Origin: an uncultured Litoreibacter sp.
Lineage (GTDB): Bacteria > Pseudomonadota > Alphaproteobacteria > Rhodobacterales > Rhodobacteraceae
DNA length: 64,000 nucleotides
Assembly (NCBI GenBank): GCA_947504205.1
Contig: CANNGL010000001.1
Coordinates: forward strand, 620,001 to 684,000
Reading direction: 5' to 3'
Each line of letters opens with the position of its first letter. Positions within the stretch are counted from its first letter, which is position 1. The translations under genes and the position numbers were made by a program. The notes beneath the pieces were generated by a model. The model did no database searches. It was given only the letters and a program-made list of their open reading frames with translations, and had not been told where the DNA came from. Below, piece after piece: positions 21,401-28,515 of this stretch.

Positions 21401-21729
21401 CGCCCGTAAGCCGCACGATTGCGGGGGTAGGCCAGAAATTCTTCACCTGTCACGAGTTTCAGGCGCGTGCCGATCACGGGGCGGATGCAAGCCTTTGACG
21501 CCTCGGCATGCAGGCGCACAACCCCGGCCATCGTATTCAGATCGGCCACGCCCAAAGCATCATAACCCTGCTCCCAAGCGGTTCGAGCGAGGTCAACGGC
21601 ATCAGATGCCCCATACAAAAAGGAAAAGCAGGTGGTTACGCCCAGTTCCACGAAGTCGGCGCGAGAGTTTGGGGTGAACCCGCCTCCCTCTAGCGTGCGG
21701 CGCGGGCGTTGATTATCCATCTCAGGCAT
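18427..21729 (-). CDS. dnaE2: Error-prone DNA polymerase DnaE2
   Basis: This 1100-residue C-family polymerase works with ImuA and ImuB in SOS translesion synthesis and induced mutagenesis. An N-terminal PHP domain (FSFLYGASDAVDL onward), the polymerase core with PPDIDVDFEHERREEV carrying catalytic Asp residues near 415, and a C-terminal OB fold (MAGIVLIRQRPGSAKG) are seen. The open frame extends 9 codons upstream, but ATG at 21729 overlaps the imuB stop as TAATG and is taken as the start. It is the third gene of an SOS operon. Confidence 0.95.
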   Translation of the reverse strand: MPEMDNQRPRRTLEGGGFTPNSRADFVELGVTTCFSFLYGASDAVDLARTAWEQGYDALGVADLNTMAGVVRLHAEASKACIRPVIGTRLKLVTGEEFLAYPRNRAAYGRLCELLSKSKMHDENGNWQLKGACDIVLNDLATHAHDVQLIVIPSNDLNNFKARLKRLVRVLPTLKHIAASYLYRGDDRARINFLDQLAQAHDMSILATNDVHYHAPEHRPLQDVMTCIRHKTTITKAGFLLDANAERHLKSPSQMLNLFAEWPHAIHATRDVADACAFNLLELSYEYPHETIPEGRTPYEYLVELTWNGAAERYPDGVPDKTRKTLDKELALIGKMNIAQYFLTIHDIIQFARHRVSPAILCQGRGSAANSAVCYVLGITAVDPEKNDLLFERFISEERIEPPDIDVDFEHERREEVIQYIYNKYGRGRAALCATVIHYRPRMAVREVGKVMGLSSDVTSALAKTIWGSWGREIGAKEAAEAGLDLRDPLIARTIKLADMMIGMPRHLGQHVGGFILTEKALTQTVPIGNGAMPDRTFIEWDKDDIDELRILKVDVLALGMLTCIRKAFDLIAAHHGKCYDLASVPQEDAAVYDMLCKGDSLGTFQVESRAQMNMLPRLKPREFYDLVIQVAIVRPGPIQGDMVHPYLRRRSKKEPEDYPSPGPDHDPEELKKILERTKGVPIFQEQAMKIAMVAAEFSPDEANQLRKAMATFRSRGTIGELEEKMVGRMIARGYDPEFAARCFNQIKGFGDYGFPESHAASFALLVYISSWIKCHYPDVFCTALLNAQPMGFYAPAQIVRDARDHGVAIRAADVNYSDWDNTLEPDGPNSFAMRIGLRQVDGVGQDAAERLMRAREKPYADLKDLKTRARIDARTMQKLAAADTFQSIARDRRQALWDTRALRDAPNLPLFQGKRDEGDEAIFTLPTMPKCEHVVADYQTLRLSLRAHPMSFLRKSMAAQGYRPASDLGRMRNGQSIKMAGIVLIRQRPGSAKGVCFITLEDETGVANLVIWPKVMETYRKPIMQSRLIDVRGVVQRSDDVVHIVVHHLEDRSDALNRLSDDQMEVPLARADEVRKPLPNSTHRHPRDARIIPKSRDFH

Positions 21730-23264
21730 TACGCAAACATCCCATGTACAAACCAACGCGGATCACCGCCGCGCCCGTCTTCGTGCAATCCTTCACGGTA
21801 AAGCCACAGGCGCTTGCCGGTCTGATCCTCGATCTTGAAGTAATCGCGCAGCCGTGTGCCGGGGCGGTCTTTCCACCATTCCGGCGCGATCCGCTCGGGA
21901 CCAGCGTAGCGCGTGACCTTATGGGTCTGGCGTCGCCAAATGAATTGCGCAGGCGGACCTTCCGGAACGGCATAAACCACGCGAACCTCTTCGGGTGGGG
22001 TCAGCAGGCGGAGCGGTCGGTCTTTTCTTTGCGCGTCCTGCACCGCAGGCGGTGGGGCGGTCAAAACAGCCCCATTGGCTTGCGCACGTTCGGGGATGTG
22101 ACTGCAACGCAATTCAGGGTGTTTGACGGCGCGCTCACCCAGCCGGGCGACGAGCCGATCAATCAATAAAGGCAAATGCAGATCGGTCTGGTGCTTCCCA
22201 TCAAGTCCGATTTGCACGGTTTCGACGGATTCAACTACACCAGCCTCAAGGGTGATCAGATCAAAGCCAAAACCGGGATTGATTTGCACCAACCGATCCC
22301 TGAACAGGCCGCGCAAATGATCCGGGTCTCGGCTGGGGGCGGCGGTTGCGACGTCAAGTGTGCTGACCTCGCCATCGGTGCGGTAAACGGACAGATGCAG
22401 GCGACGGCACCCAAAGCCATGATAGACCAACTGCGCGCATAGATCAGCGCAAAGGGCGGGCAAATATGCGGTCGGGTCCTGAATTGGGTCTGGTAGGCGG
22501 GCCTGTGCCTTGATGCGAGGCTGCGCTTCGGGGCTGGCCACTGGTTCGGCCAAGTGACCCATTGCCTGATCCAGCCGAAGTTGTGGGTTGGTGTGCAAAG
22601 CTGCACGTGCGAAGCGACGGGTCAGGGACATGCGTGGCACCTTGGCCAGTGCACCGATGGTTTTCAGCCCGAGACGATGCAGCAGAAGTTGGGTGTCGGC
22701 ATCCAGCCGCAGCCCTGCGACAGGCAAAGGCGCAAGCCGTTGGGCGATCTGATCGGGCCCACATATGCTGCGTACCGAACCAAAGCGTGCCAGCGCCCAT
22801 GCCGCGCCCCATGTGGGGGCCACGGCAAGCTGCACAGTCAAACCCAATAGAGACAGACGGGTTTCCATATCAATCAGCATTGCAGCCTCACCGCCTAGCA
22901 GATGATCGGCTCCGGTCGTATCAAGGATCAGACCCTGCGTGCTATCCACCACGGTCCATGGGCACCAGCGGCGTGCCCAGATCATAAGTCGCTTCAGCGC
23001 CGCGCGATCCCCCGCCACATCGGCGTATTCGACCCGCAGGTCCGGACAGATGGCTTTGACATCAACCACCCGCGCACCTTCTGCGATGCCCGCTAGCCGG
23101 GCAGCGCGGTTGGTCGCATGGATCACCGGGCCATGCTGTCCTTCGGTCGCCAACACCACGGCGATATCATCGGGTGGCGCGTTGCCTTGCCGTTCTGTTA
23201 CCCTCTTCCAGCGATCCATCGCGAAATGGGGCAGTGAAATTGAGACGATCCGCCGCCCTGTCAT
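21729..23264 (-). CDS. imuB: ImuB, Y-family polymerase-like mutagenesis protein
   Basis: This 511-residue protein is related to Y-family polymerases but is thought to be catalytically dead; it recruits DnaE2 and binds the beta clamp. The N-terminus RRIVSISLPHFAMDRW lacks the usual DxD pattern, and a little-finger-like region and a conserved C-terminal domain (ending WFVHGMFA) follow. ATG 23264 is chosen because family members begin at this point; the upstream 47 codons overlap imuA and look non-native. The start overlaps imuA by 98 bp. Confidence 0.9.
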   Translation of the reverse strand: MTGRRIVSISLPHFAMDRWKRVTERQGNAPPDDIAVVLATEGQHGPVIHATNRAARLAGIAEGARVVDVKAICPDLRVEYADVAGDRAALKRLMIWARRWCPWTVVDSTQGLILDTTGADHLLGGEAAMLIDMETRLSLLGLTVQLAVAPTWGAAWALARFGSVRSICGPDQIAQRLAPLPVAGLRLDADTQLLLHRLGLKTIGALAKVPRMSLTRRFARAALHTNPQLRLDQAMGHLAEPVASPEAQPRIKAQARLPDPIQDPTAYLPALCADLCAQLVYHGFGCRRLHLSVYRTDGEVSTLDVATAAPSRDPDHLRGLFRDRLVQINPGFGFDLITLEAGVVESVETVQIGLDGKHQTDLHLPLLIDRLVARLGERAVKHPELRCSHIPERAQANGAVLTAPPPAVQDAQRKDRPLRLLTPPEEVRVVYAVPEGPPAQFIWRRQTHKVTRYAGPERIAPEWWKDRPGTRLRDYFKIEDQTGKRLWLYREGLHEDGRGGDPRWFVHGMFA

Positions 23265-23841
23265 AACTTGCCTCCCAAATACCGGGGGCTTGCGTGCGAG
23301 AACGAAACAGCTCGACCCGCCAGCGCGGCGCACCAGGGGCATGGGGGTCGTGTGGATGGGGCATTGAGGCGAGCGAAGCGATACGCCAGCGGTCTCGCGC
23401 CGCACTCAGATCGGGCGATGCTGCGTGGCGCACCAACCAACAGGGCACCTCGTGTGCCTCGGCGCGCATCGCCAGTCGCTTTGTCGCGGTGAATGTCAGC
23501 GCAGGCGGGTCGCCCCAAATTTCGCCAATCACGCAAGATAGCGCCTTGCAGCGCAATCCTTCCTCGACCGCCCAAAGCACATCGACAGGCCGGTTTACAT
23601 CGACACGAATGATCGCCGTATGGTGCAATCCGGGTAAATACGGACTGCCAGTTTCCTTGTAAGATATGCGGTCCTGCACCCACAAAACAGGCGCGTCGTT
23701 CTTTGTAAGTCGAGAAAGAATGAAGCCGATCGTGCCTGCATCTGTCGTCGTGGCAGGAAACGCCTCTGACAAGACAAAAGGGTTTGCGCGCGCGGCCGAA
23801 GGTCTTTGTTTCCGGCGCAGTTTTGCAATGTTTGATATCAT
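23167..23841 (-). CDS. imuA: ImuA, RecA-like mutagenesis protein
   Basis: This 224-residue SulA/RecA-like protein is the first gene of the imuA-imuB-dnaE2 cassette. Recognisable points are PFVLSEAFPATTTDAGTIGF near the N-terminus, the VLWVQDR strand and RLAMRAEAHEVPCWLVRH. No complete Walker A motif is seen, as expected for ImuA. ATG 23841 lies 26 bp from an exact SOS box. No strong ribosome site precedes it. The C-terminal 32 codons overlap imuB in another frame. Confidence 0.9.
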   Translation of the reverse strand: MISNIAKLRRKQRPSAARANPFVLSEAFPATTTDAGTIGFILSRLTKNDAPVLWVQDRISYKETGSPYLPGLHHTAIIRVDVNRPVDVLWAVEEGLRCKALSCVIGEIWGDPPALTFTATKRLAMRAEAHEVPCWLVRHAASPDLSAARDRWRIASLASMPHPHDPHAPGAPRWRVELFRSRTQAPGIWEASYDRAADRLNFTAPFRDGSLEEGNRTARQRATR

Positions 23842-23866
23842 ACACGCACAACGAATCCCAATAGAT

Positions 23867-23907
23867 GTTCACTTTATGTTCTATTTTGAAATATGTAAAT
23901 GTTGCAA
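23867..23907 (-). promoter_or_regulatory. imuA-imuB-dnaE2 promoter with SOS box
   Basis: GTTC-ACTTTAT-GTTC at 23867-23881 is an exact alphaproteobacterial LexA operator. On the minus strand a -35-like TTGCAA (23902-23907), an 18-bp spacer and a -10-like TAGAAC (23878-23883) overlap it, in an arrangement similar to the lexA promoter. Confidence 0.85.
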
Positions 23908-24103
23908 GGGTTGGCTACAACACACCTCAAGACAGGCCATCAGAATAGGAACCGATTTTTTAACGATTGCAGGCCTCGGCCAATTGCAACCAATTCCTTG
24001 CTCGTCGGCCAAGCGAAATAGATTCATGAGTGCATGGACACGGCTGTATGGTAACATGTGCGGCTTCGAACATATCGCGCAGAAGTTGGTGATAGCGCTG
24101 CAT
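23881..24103 (-). pseudogene. Possible coding remnant upstream of imuA
   Basis: Two short minus-strand frames read like protein. One runs 24103-23960 and starts MQRYHQLLRDMFEAAH. The other, from about 24040 to 23881, contains ALMNLFRLADEQGIGCNWP. Joined by a frameshift near 24045 they would form one helical sequence, as in a decayed gene. No family was recognised. The rest of the gap to 24396 shows only the weak leader of the next gene. Confidence 0.3.
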
Positions 24104-24396
24104 CACCGCTGGATATGAGCAAGGCCATGTAATGGAGGGGGAGGCTACCGAACCCCTTATGAGGCGGCAATCGGTGGATCACAGCATCTGACTATGCTGA
24201 CGTTTCGACCGCTCAGCAGGGTACAACAAAGCGTGCATTATCACGCATGGCTTTCGACCTTCAGATCTTATGATTGAAACAAGATTGATTGAACTTGATT
24301 CCGGAGTGATATCCGCTCGACGACGGTTTGCTTTTCTTGGGCTTGCAGGAATCATGTCTCATGACAATTATGAGCAGAGGGTTCTAGGGGTGTTAG

Positions 24397-25746
24397 ATGG
24401 TGAGAAGTTTCTTGTTTATGCTTCTGCTGGCCGGTTTGATGATACCGGATCCTGCTTTGGCCAACAATCTTCTGTGGCAACAGCAGCGCAACAACATGAT
24501 GATGCAGCAACAGCGCATGCAACAACAGCGGATGCAGCAGCAACACCTTCAACAGCAACGCATGCAGCAGCAGCGGGCACAGCAACAGCGTATACAACGT
24601 CAGCGACAAGAGCAGATGCGGATTCGCCAGGCTCAGATGCAGGCACGGCAACAGCAGATACGCGCCCAACAACAGAGAATGTTGCAGCAGCGGCAAGCCC
24701 AGCAACAAAGACGGCAACAGGATCTCAAACGGCGCAAAGCGAGCCGACCCGTAGCTACCCGCAACTTTAATGCTGCGTCGGCTCGGAGCGCTCAGATTAC
24801 CCGCAATCAAGTCTTATCGCGGGAGCGGCAACGGAAGATGGAAGCGATCAATCGCAAATCGCTCCTTAAACGGCAATTTAACAAGGCCGCAAAGGAGCGA
24901 GCCGCAACATCATCCTTGGCTGTCTTAATGCGGCGCGGTGGAACGGCCGCGCGCGCCAGCACTGGCAATCGCTTCAATTCAAGCTCAGCCAAGTTACGCA
25001 CTTTGGGACCGAAATTCGACGCGGCCAAACAGCGGACAACCGCATCGATCCAAAAGCAAAGCGCCAAGGCCCATGCAGATAGGGTCATTGCGGAATTTCG
25101 CAAAAGACAAGCGGTGCGAGGCGCGCGCCAAACCAAAGAAGATTTCAAGAGTGCGGCTAGGCGGTCGCAACCACGCGCCGCGTTTAATCAGTCCGGAAGA
25201 TTGCCTCCTGATCCAAAGCTGACGCAGAAGTTCAGCAATGTCGCACGCCAGAAACTGCCGACGGCAAAGGAAAATGCAACTACAAGCCAAAGCTTTAATA
25301 AGGCTACGGGGAACAGAAGCCCGACACCCAAGTCGCGCATCGCGGAGGCCTCGCGCGTTGTGAAGCCCGCGCCAAGGACGATTTCTGATAACGCCAGACG
25401 ACTTCCGGACCGACGGCATTCGGCGGAGGCATTGCGGCGGGTGAGAGAAATCCGAGGTCCGAAGGCTGTGTTAGGAAGGTATCCCGAATACAAAGGCATC
25501 GGTAGATTGGCCGACACCCGGCGTTTTGTGGTTAGAAATGACCGCTATTCGAAGATGAGCAGCGTGATGCAGTGGCGGTTCAACAAGCGCTTTCTCGACA
25601 AGCAGATCAAGGACAAGGCGCGCATTGTCCTGACCACGCCGGCGCGTCAGGCCTCGCCTGGGAGCATCTACGCGCGTGAACTTAGCTATCTGCGTAGCAA
25701 GGGGTATGTTGTCTCAAAAGACGGGATGGAAATGGTTCGCCGCTAG
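24397..25746 (+). CDS. Secreted Gln/Arg-rich protein with toxin-like C-terminal domain
   Basis: The 449-residue protein has a signal peptide (1-22, ending PALANN), a Gln/Arg/Met-rich coiled-coil-like segment (28-114), a long basic, Arg/Ala/Ser-rich linker (115-350) and a compact C-terminal domain (about 365-449). That last domain contains LGRYPEY, QWRFNKRFLDKQI, GSIYARELSYL and a final KGYVVSKDG. From memory, this pattern resembles C-terminal domains of RHS-type and other polymorphic toxins; this is not confirmed. No immunity-like gene follows. Its TAG shares a CTAG with the stop of the convergent gene. Confidence 0.6.
   Translation: MVRSFLFMLLLAGLMIPDPALANNLLWQQQRNNMMMQQQRMQQQRMQQQHLQQQRMQQQRAQQQRIQRQRQEQMRIRQAQMQARQQQIRAQQQRMLQQRQAQQQRRQQDLKRRKASRPVATRNFNAASARSAQITRNQVLSRERQRKMEAINRKSLLKRQFNKAAKERAATSSLAVLMRRGGTAARASTGNRFNSSSAKLRTLGPKFDAAKQRTTASIQKQSAKAHADRVIAEFRKRQAVRGARQTKEDFKSAARRSQPRAAFNQSGRLPPDPKLTQKFSNVARQKLPTAKENATTSQSFNKATGNRSPTPKSRIAEASRVVKPAPRTISDNARRLPDRRHSAEALRRVREIRGPKAVLGRYPEYKGIGRLADTRRFVVRNDRYSKMSSVMQWRFNKRFLDKQIKDKARIVLTTPARQASPGSIYARELSYLRSKGYVVSKDGMEMVRR
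24478..24738 (+). repeat. Low-complexity CAG/CAA-rich tract
   Basis: Repeated QQQRM, QQQRA and QQQRI units (residues 28-114 of the host gene) are encoded by imperfect CAG/CAA/CGx repeats. The tract keeps several other frames open on both strands, which explains misleading Ala/Thr-rich and Leu-rich reading frames. Such tracts can change length by slippage. Confidence 0.85.
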
Positions 25747-28148
25747 AACTCTTTGCGGGCGGTCCATCTCGATCCGGATTTGGTGAATTTCAGGAACATG
25801 GGGTCCGTTCTTGAGGGGCATGACGCCTCGGTAAGACCGGACAAGAACCGCATCACAGGATCGGATCCCATTCGTACTTCGCAGCGCATACGCAGCACAA
25901 GTTCACAGGAAAATGCGTCTGCGGAAACCTGCATGCATTCCTTCCGGTGAACACCTGTTCGGACTGCGCATGCGCCGAAGCCGCCTAATCCTTCGCAGAC
26001 CTTTCGTTTGACTGTGTTCATGATTTCGGTATCTGTCGGCGGCGGGATTTCCCGCCAAATCTCTGCGCCAGGTGGTATCAGCGTCGCCAACTCTTCCTTT
26101 GCCGGAGCGTATCCGGCGCTGGATGACGCCGTGAACAGATCTATTGCGTCGAAGAACGCATCGTCGCCTTCGTCGTGTGTCAGTTTTGCCATGGCCAAAG
26201 CGTGCTGAGCCGGTGGGTACCCCGCAGAAGAGGCGGTTGTGAAGTAATCTCGAGCGCTGTCGGTTTCACCGACTGCTTCCAGAACGCGAGCCAGTTGGAA
26301 AATAGGTCTTGGATCATCCGGCGTTACCTCCGCCGCAGCAATGCAGGCGTCGATAGCACGCTCAAAGTCATAATTCGCCGGGACCGTCGATAAATCCGTG
26401 CCAACGCTGATTGCCTTATCATTTGGATCGCCCGCTAAAATATCGCATTCAGTGTGGCCGTTGTGGTCAGGCAAACCCGTGGGCGGTCGAATGATTAACT
26501 CGGCCAGTCGTGCCTCCCATTGTTTGCTGTTGCCGTCTGGTGTGTCGCTGAAACGGATACCGTCTGCGGACTTAGTGGCCACGAGCTCCGCGCTGGTAGT
26601 GCCGGTGCCGACGACCTCGATCTCTAGTGTTGCCTCGTTCCCGCTCCAACTGACTGAGAAATTGGACAGCTTGTGGCCGTTTGTCAGCAACTGGCAGGAC
26701 AATTCTTCTAGCGGTAGCGACGAACTTTTGAACTCCAGAACATGGTCTCTGTGGCGTTCGCCTGCGGCCTCGACGGTTTCTGACCAGCATAGTTTTTGCG
26801 CCCAATCTGAGGCTGCTGTCTCGGAAATATCTGCGTATTCGTTGAATTGAGGAAAGTCGTGTGACAACGACGCATATACCTCAACACGATCCTTCAAATC
26901 TTGCAAACCGGCACGGCTTGGCTCGGTGTTTCTGAGTTCTAACTGAAGATCGCGCATGCCCGCATTGAGGAGGTCGTCAATTCGGTCTGCAGATGCTTGC
27001 ATGATTGATTGTGCCTGGGCCGAAAACCCGGCAACTTCGAACTTGTCCGCCAAGCCGCTGCCGACCTCGAATACGGCGTCCAACTCTGTTGGGTCAGTCC
27101 CCGTCTCTAAGATGAGTTGATGCGCATCTGCTTCTGCTTCTTCGAGCAAGATAGCGACAAAATCTGTGTACCAAGCGAGCGCATCTGCGCGATAAATTTT
27201 GGTTTCCGGCCATTCATCTCCGAACTCGGCCTCCTTTAGTTCTGCTAGAAAATCGGTGTGCGCCTTCAGCTCTTCAAGCGACGTTCCAGGATAGGTACTT
27301 TCGTGAGCTTCAACTTGTTCAGAGAGCCAAACAACAACCTTGGCGTCGGAACCCAATGGAGGAGTTCCCTGCTGATCACGCAGTCTATCTGCTACTTTCG
27401 TTATGGTACTATCGCTGGTTAGAGCCGTCTCCAGCAGCGTGACCCATTTTGCCGTGGCGGCCTGTTTCTTCAGGGTCTCAAACCGACTTTGTAGTACGGG
27501 CAAAAGGTCTGGGCGGTATGACCCGAACGCATCGAGCACTGGCCTCATTGCCGCAGTTGGATTCCCTTTTTTCTCAAGCAAAGCATTGGCATGCGAGTCA
27601 AAATCTCCAATGCCCCGTAACACAAACGCATTCAAGACAGCTTGAGCTTTCTGAAAATAATCGGAATACCACGTCGTTTCTTTGATTCCGGGGACCTTTT
27701 CGAAGCGAACCAATGGAGAGCGGAGTTTCTTTAGGTCACCGTAACCCGTCACACGCCTTCCGAGTTGGTTCGCATCTTTCTGAAGCTCTGGGACCTCCAG
27801 ACGAAGTGTCCAGGCATCTTGAGCCTCGGATTTGCCTTTCAGAACGGTGACAGAATTGACTTTGCCCACCATCCGAACGGTACTGAGCTTGTTACACGTG
27901 ACGAACGCGTTGTTCAGTCCCGCCGCGAACAAGGCGCCCATTTCCTGCAGGCGACGGTCGAAGAAGGACGCATCGCTGGCGGTCAGCGTCAGAGTGGTGG
28001 CCGTTGTGCAGCGAAAGGTGTCGGAAATCGTAACTCTGGCGGACTTGTCCTGCATCACGGCCAGTTCCCGCGCCCGGGCCTCTGAGCAGAAAATCCAAAG
28101 GATCATCGGTAAAATGAGAAACACTCGTTCGATCGGAAGACTCATCAT
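25743..28148 (-). CDS. Secreted 801-residue protein of unknown function with Sel1/TPR-like repeats
   Basis: The protein begins with a signal peptide (cleavage near EARARE, about 27). A mixed N-terminal region (30-180) with two cysteines, a long helical acidic middle (180-500), and a beta-rich segment (510-600) follow. After these come two or three helical repeats of Sel1/TPR type (about 635-715: ARDYFTTASSAGYPPAQHAL and the later LFTASSSAGYAPAKEEL), then a Cys-rich tail. The repeats point to protein binding in the periplasm. No enzyme motif was seen. It ends tail-to-tail with the Gln/Arg-rich gene. Confidence 0.65.
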   Translation of the reverse strand: MMSLPIERVFLILPMILWIFCSEARARELAVMQDKSARVTISDTFRCTTATTLTLTASDASFFDRRLQEMGALFAAGLNNAFVTCNKLSTVRMVGKVNSVTVLKGKSEAQDAWTLRLEVPELQKDANQLGRRVTGYGDLKKLRSPLVRFEKVPGIKETTWYSDYFQKAQAVLNAFVLRGIGDFDSHANALLEKKGNPTAAMRPVLDAFGSYRPDLLPVLQSRFETLKKQAATAKWVTLLETALTSDSTITKVADRLRDQQGTPPLGSDAKVVVWLSEQVEAHESTYPGTSLEELKAHTDFLAELKEAEFGDEWPETKIYRADALAWYTDFVAILLEEAEADAHQLILETGTDPTELDAVFEVGSGLADKFEVAGFSAQAQSIMQASADRIDDLLNAGMRDLQLELRNTEPSRAGLQDLKDRVEVYASLSHDFPQFNEYADISETAASDWAQKLCWSETVEAAGERHRDHVLEFKSSSLPLEELSCQLLTNGHKLSNFSVSWSGNEATLEIEVVGTGTTSAELVATKSADGIRFSDTPDGNSKQWEARLAELIIRPPTGLPDHNGHTECDILAGDPNDKAISVGTDLSTVPANYDFERAIDACIAAAEVTPDDPRPIFQLARVLEAVGETDSARDYFTTASSAGYPPAQHALAMAKLTHDEGDDAFFDAIDLFTASSSAGYAPAKEELATLIPPGAEIWREIPPPTDTEIMNTVKRKVCEGLGGFGACAVRTGVHRKECMQVSADAFSCELVLRMRCEVRMGSDPVMRFLSGLTEASCPSRTDPMFLKFTKSGSRWTARKEF

Positions 28149-28492
28149 GACGTGAACGATACCTCCGCATCAGCCTTTGAGAAGAGTATTTTTTGGCTTG
28201 AGGACACTTTCCTAAGAGCAATCAACCTTGCTTAAGATGAACTGCCGTTTTTGAGGCGCTCTGGTTGATTTTGGTCGTGGCGGATCTGGTCTCCTAGTGC
28301 GTTCAGCATCTCGCGAATACTTCGTGTAGTGACCTTGAGTTCGACTATTGGACGCGTGGGTTGCCGCTTCTACATATCTCATAAGGTGACTCCCACCAGA
28401 GACCGGTAGTTCATCTGAATCGCCAGGGCATGAAAGGCACATCATCGGAGCGCAGACCCATCTGCTCGACCTGGGCAAGCCACGTATCTGCG
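28149..28492. other. Intergenic stretch with remnants
   Basis: No complete gene is supported. A minus-strand frame (28212-28478) contains GHYTKYSRDAERTRR, faintly like the C-terminus of a tyrosine recombinase, but no catalytic Arg-His-Arg-Tyr set is present. The left part holds the promoter region of the 801-residue protein gene. Confidence 0.4.
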
Positions 28493-28515
28493 CTAGTAAT
28501 TCCAGAGAGTGCCAT
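28411..28515 (-). pseudogene. Short protein-like frame overlapping the end of the manD-type gene
   Basis: A 34-codon frame (MALSGITSAD start, VPFMPWRFR end) overlaps the last 23 bases of the ManD gene in another frame. Its tail (WLAQVEQMGLRSDDVPF) reads like a real C-terminus, so it may be the relic of a gene cut off by rearrangement, or a chance frame. Confidence 0.25.

Noticed and set aside
24270-24810. Ala/Thr-rich plus-strand frame and Leu-rich minus-strand frame
   Set aside because: Both are produced by the CAG/CAA-rich repeat of the Gln/Arg-rich gene read in other frames.
28212-28478. Possible tyrosine-recombinase fragment
   Set aside because: Only a loose likeness in one short stretch; no catalytic residues, so it is not called as a mobile element.
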